Shown: positions 6,383 through 7,041 of the stretch, one piece after another | Layout of the letters: every line of letters begins with the position of its first letter | How positions within the stretch are numbered: position 1 is the stretch's first letter | Source of the DNA: a bacterium | GTDB taxonomy: Bacteria > Oederibacteriota > Muellerivitia > Muellerivitales > Muellerivitaceae | Assembly (NCBI GenBank): GCA_025980505.1 | Contig: JAICXI010000095.1 | Coordinates: 1 to 7,041, forward strand | Length of the DNA stretch: 7,041 nt | Direction of reading: 5' to 3' | Notes under the pieces: generated by a model | What the model saw: only the letters and a program-made list of their open reading frames with translations | Told to the model about the DNA's origin: nothing | Database searches by the model: none | Position numbers and translations under genes: made by a program

Positions 6383-6751
6383 ATGAGCCTCAAGCGTGCC
6401 TTCTTATATATATCGGTTTTGGCCTGGTTGGCCGGACCCTTGGGGAACCCGCCCTTTCCAACGGCCCCAGCCCAGGCCTCCTGCCCCCTGTGCCACGGGG
6501 CCTGTTGCTGCCGGCATGCGATGGACCGGCAAACCACCGCCTGTCCTATGGAACCCGGTTTTTACGGGAATTGCAACAGCGGTCCCCGGGCCAACTTCAC
6601 CGCCCCCCACCCGGTGAAATGGTTCCCATCCCCTTCACCCCTCCTCTTCCCCGTTTTTTCACGGCAGGGCCTGTCCGGCTCCATCGTCCTTCTTCCCACC
6701 CCACCCGTTCCAATCCCCCTCCACCCTCCCCGGCCGAAAGGTCTCGTTTAA
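6383..6751 (+). CDS. Small secreted Cys-rich protein, unknown function
   Basis: The frame encodes 122 residues. The N-terminus is a good signal peptide: K4-R5, a hydrophobic core at about 6-18, and a Pro/Ala-rich end with likely cleavage after A-Q-A32. The mature part opens with a dense cluster: Cys34, 37, 41, 42, 43, 54 and 64, with His38, His45, Met47 and Met56 among them (CPLCHGACCCRH). The rest is Pro-rich and low in charge, ending PPVPIPLHPPRPKGLV. I do not recognise a named family. Small exported proteins of this build (Cys/His/Met cluster plus a C-terminal Pro-Pro-Arg-type end) occur beside envelope metal-handling genes, and I infer metal binding, possibly copper. The ATG lacks a nearby Shine-Dalgarno site; an AGGAAAGGG at 6356-6364 is too far. 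The downstream gene, 52 bases on, also encodes an exported protein with a Cys cluster, suggesting a shared unit. Overlapping frames exist, but the signal peptide supports this one. Confidence 0.6.
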   Translation: MSLKRAFLYISVLAWLAGPLGNPPFPTAPAQASCPLCHGACCCRHAMDRQTTACPMEPGFYGNCNSGPRANFTAPHPVKWFPSPSPLLFPVFSRQGLSGSIVLLPTPPVPIPLHPPRPKGLV

Positions 6752-6754
6752 GGA

Positions 6755-6771
6755 CGGACCCCCGCGGTCCG
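6755..6771 (+). other. Intercistronic stem-loop
   Basis: CGGACC (6755-6760) and GGTCCG (6766-6771) form a perfect six-pair stem with a five-base loop CCCGC. It lies four bases after the stop codon of the Cys-rich protein gene and about 20 bases before the Shine-Dalgarno site of the next gene. There is no T-run, so it more likely affects mRNA stability or the balance between the two genes than ends transcription. Confidence 0.45.
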
Positions 6772-6803
6772 CTTGAAGACCCTTTCATTCGAGGAGGATT
6801 CCC

Positions 6804-7041
6804 ATGTCGCGAGGTTTTCCAATTTTATTATTATTTTCCTGTTTGCTGTTGCCCGCCGCCCCATCCTTGGCTTGTTCCATCTGCGGCTGCGGCGACCCCT
6901 TGGCTTCAGCCGGGAGCGCCCATCCCTTGGCGGGTTCATTCCGGTTGGACGTCCAGAACGTCTACCTGACGGCCGGCGCCCAAAGCGACGACCTGGTTAG
7001 CACCGAGTCGGTCCGGCAGGTCAACCTCAACACCACTCTCA
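6804..7041 (+). CDS. Exported protein with CSICGCGDP mature N-terminus, partial (5' end)
   Basis: The first 79 codons are present and the gene runs off the window. The start is firm: GAGGAGG at 6791-6797 lies six bases before the ATG. Residues 1-23 form a signal peptide (R3, hydrophobic core PILLLFSCLLLP, then APSLA). Cleavage there would put Cys24 first, giving CSICGCGDPL. The lipobox position -3 is Ser, so signal peptidase I is more likely than lipoprotein processing, though lipidation cannot be excluded. The following part (AGSFRLDVQNVYLTAGAQSDD) looks like the first strands of an outer-membrane beta barrel. I recall unnamed Gram-negative outer-membrane-type proteins opening with ACSVCGCGDP and then a similar LTASAxSDD stretch, so I place it there tentatively. 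Function is unknown; the three closely spaced Cys hint at metal or cofactor binding. It probably forms a unit with the preceding Cys-rich protein gene. Confidence 0.75.
   Translation, partial: MSRGFPILLLFSCLLLPAAPSLACSICGCGDPLASAGSAHPLAGSFRLDVQNVYLTAGAQSDDLVSTESVRQVNLNTTL

Overview
The window is GC-rich bacterial DNA, about 90% gene-bearing, with strong purine-rich ribosome binding sites (GAGGAGG-type) ahead of two genes. It holds four complete protein genes and two cut by the window ends. The secreted Cys-rich proteins at the right end, a partial protein that looks like an outer-membrane protein, a ClsB-like phospholipid enzyme and a DUF3857/transglutaminase-like protein together suggest a Gram-negative (diderm) bacterium, probably from a poorly cultured lineage. 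No marker gene here fixes the phylum, so I do not name one.

Layout from left to right. Positions 1-1452 (+) are the C-terminal part of a DUF3857/transglutaminase-like protein whose expected catalytic Cys and His both appear to be replaced. Positions 1453-1784 are a gene-free gap filled by a MITE/REP-like element with perfect 20-bp inverted arms, followed by a hairpin and a T-tract. Positions 1785-2351 (+) encode a nitrobindin/FABP-like heme-binding beta-barrel protein. Positions 2352-2596 are a convergent gap with several hairpins. Its minus strand stays open in frame for 45 codons past the stop of the next gene. Positions 2597-4594 (-) encode an RhlE-type DEAD-box RNA helicase with a disordered, Arg/Gly/Gln/Pro-rich tail of about 300 residues. 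Positions 4595-5014 hold a second dispersed-type palindromic repeat and otherwise nothing I can name. Positions 5015-6238 (-) encode a cardiolipin synthase B-like phospholipase D protein. Positions 6281-6382 are the short divergent promoter region. Positions 6383-6751 (+) encode a small secreted Cys-rich protein. Positions 6804-7041 (+) are the start of a secreted protein whose mature N-terminus begins CSICGCGDP.

Most of the window is a set of separate housekeeping-type genes (RNA remodelling, phospholipid synthesis, heme/NO-type binding) separated by repeats. No single pathway joins them. The part most likely to be an undescribed unit is the right end: two adjacent same-strand genes, both encoding exported proteins with dense Cys clusters right after the signal peptide. 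I infer a metal- or redox-related envelope function; this is not shown by the sequence alone.
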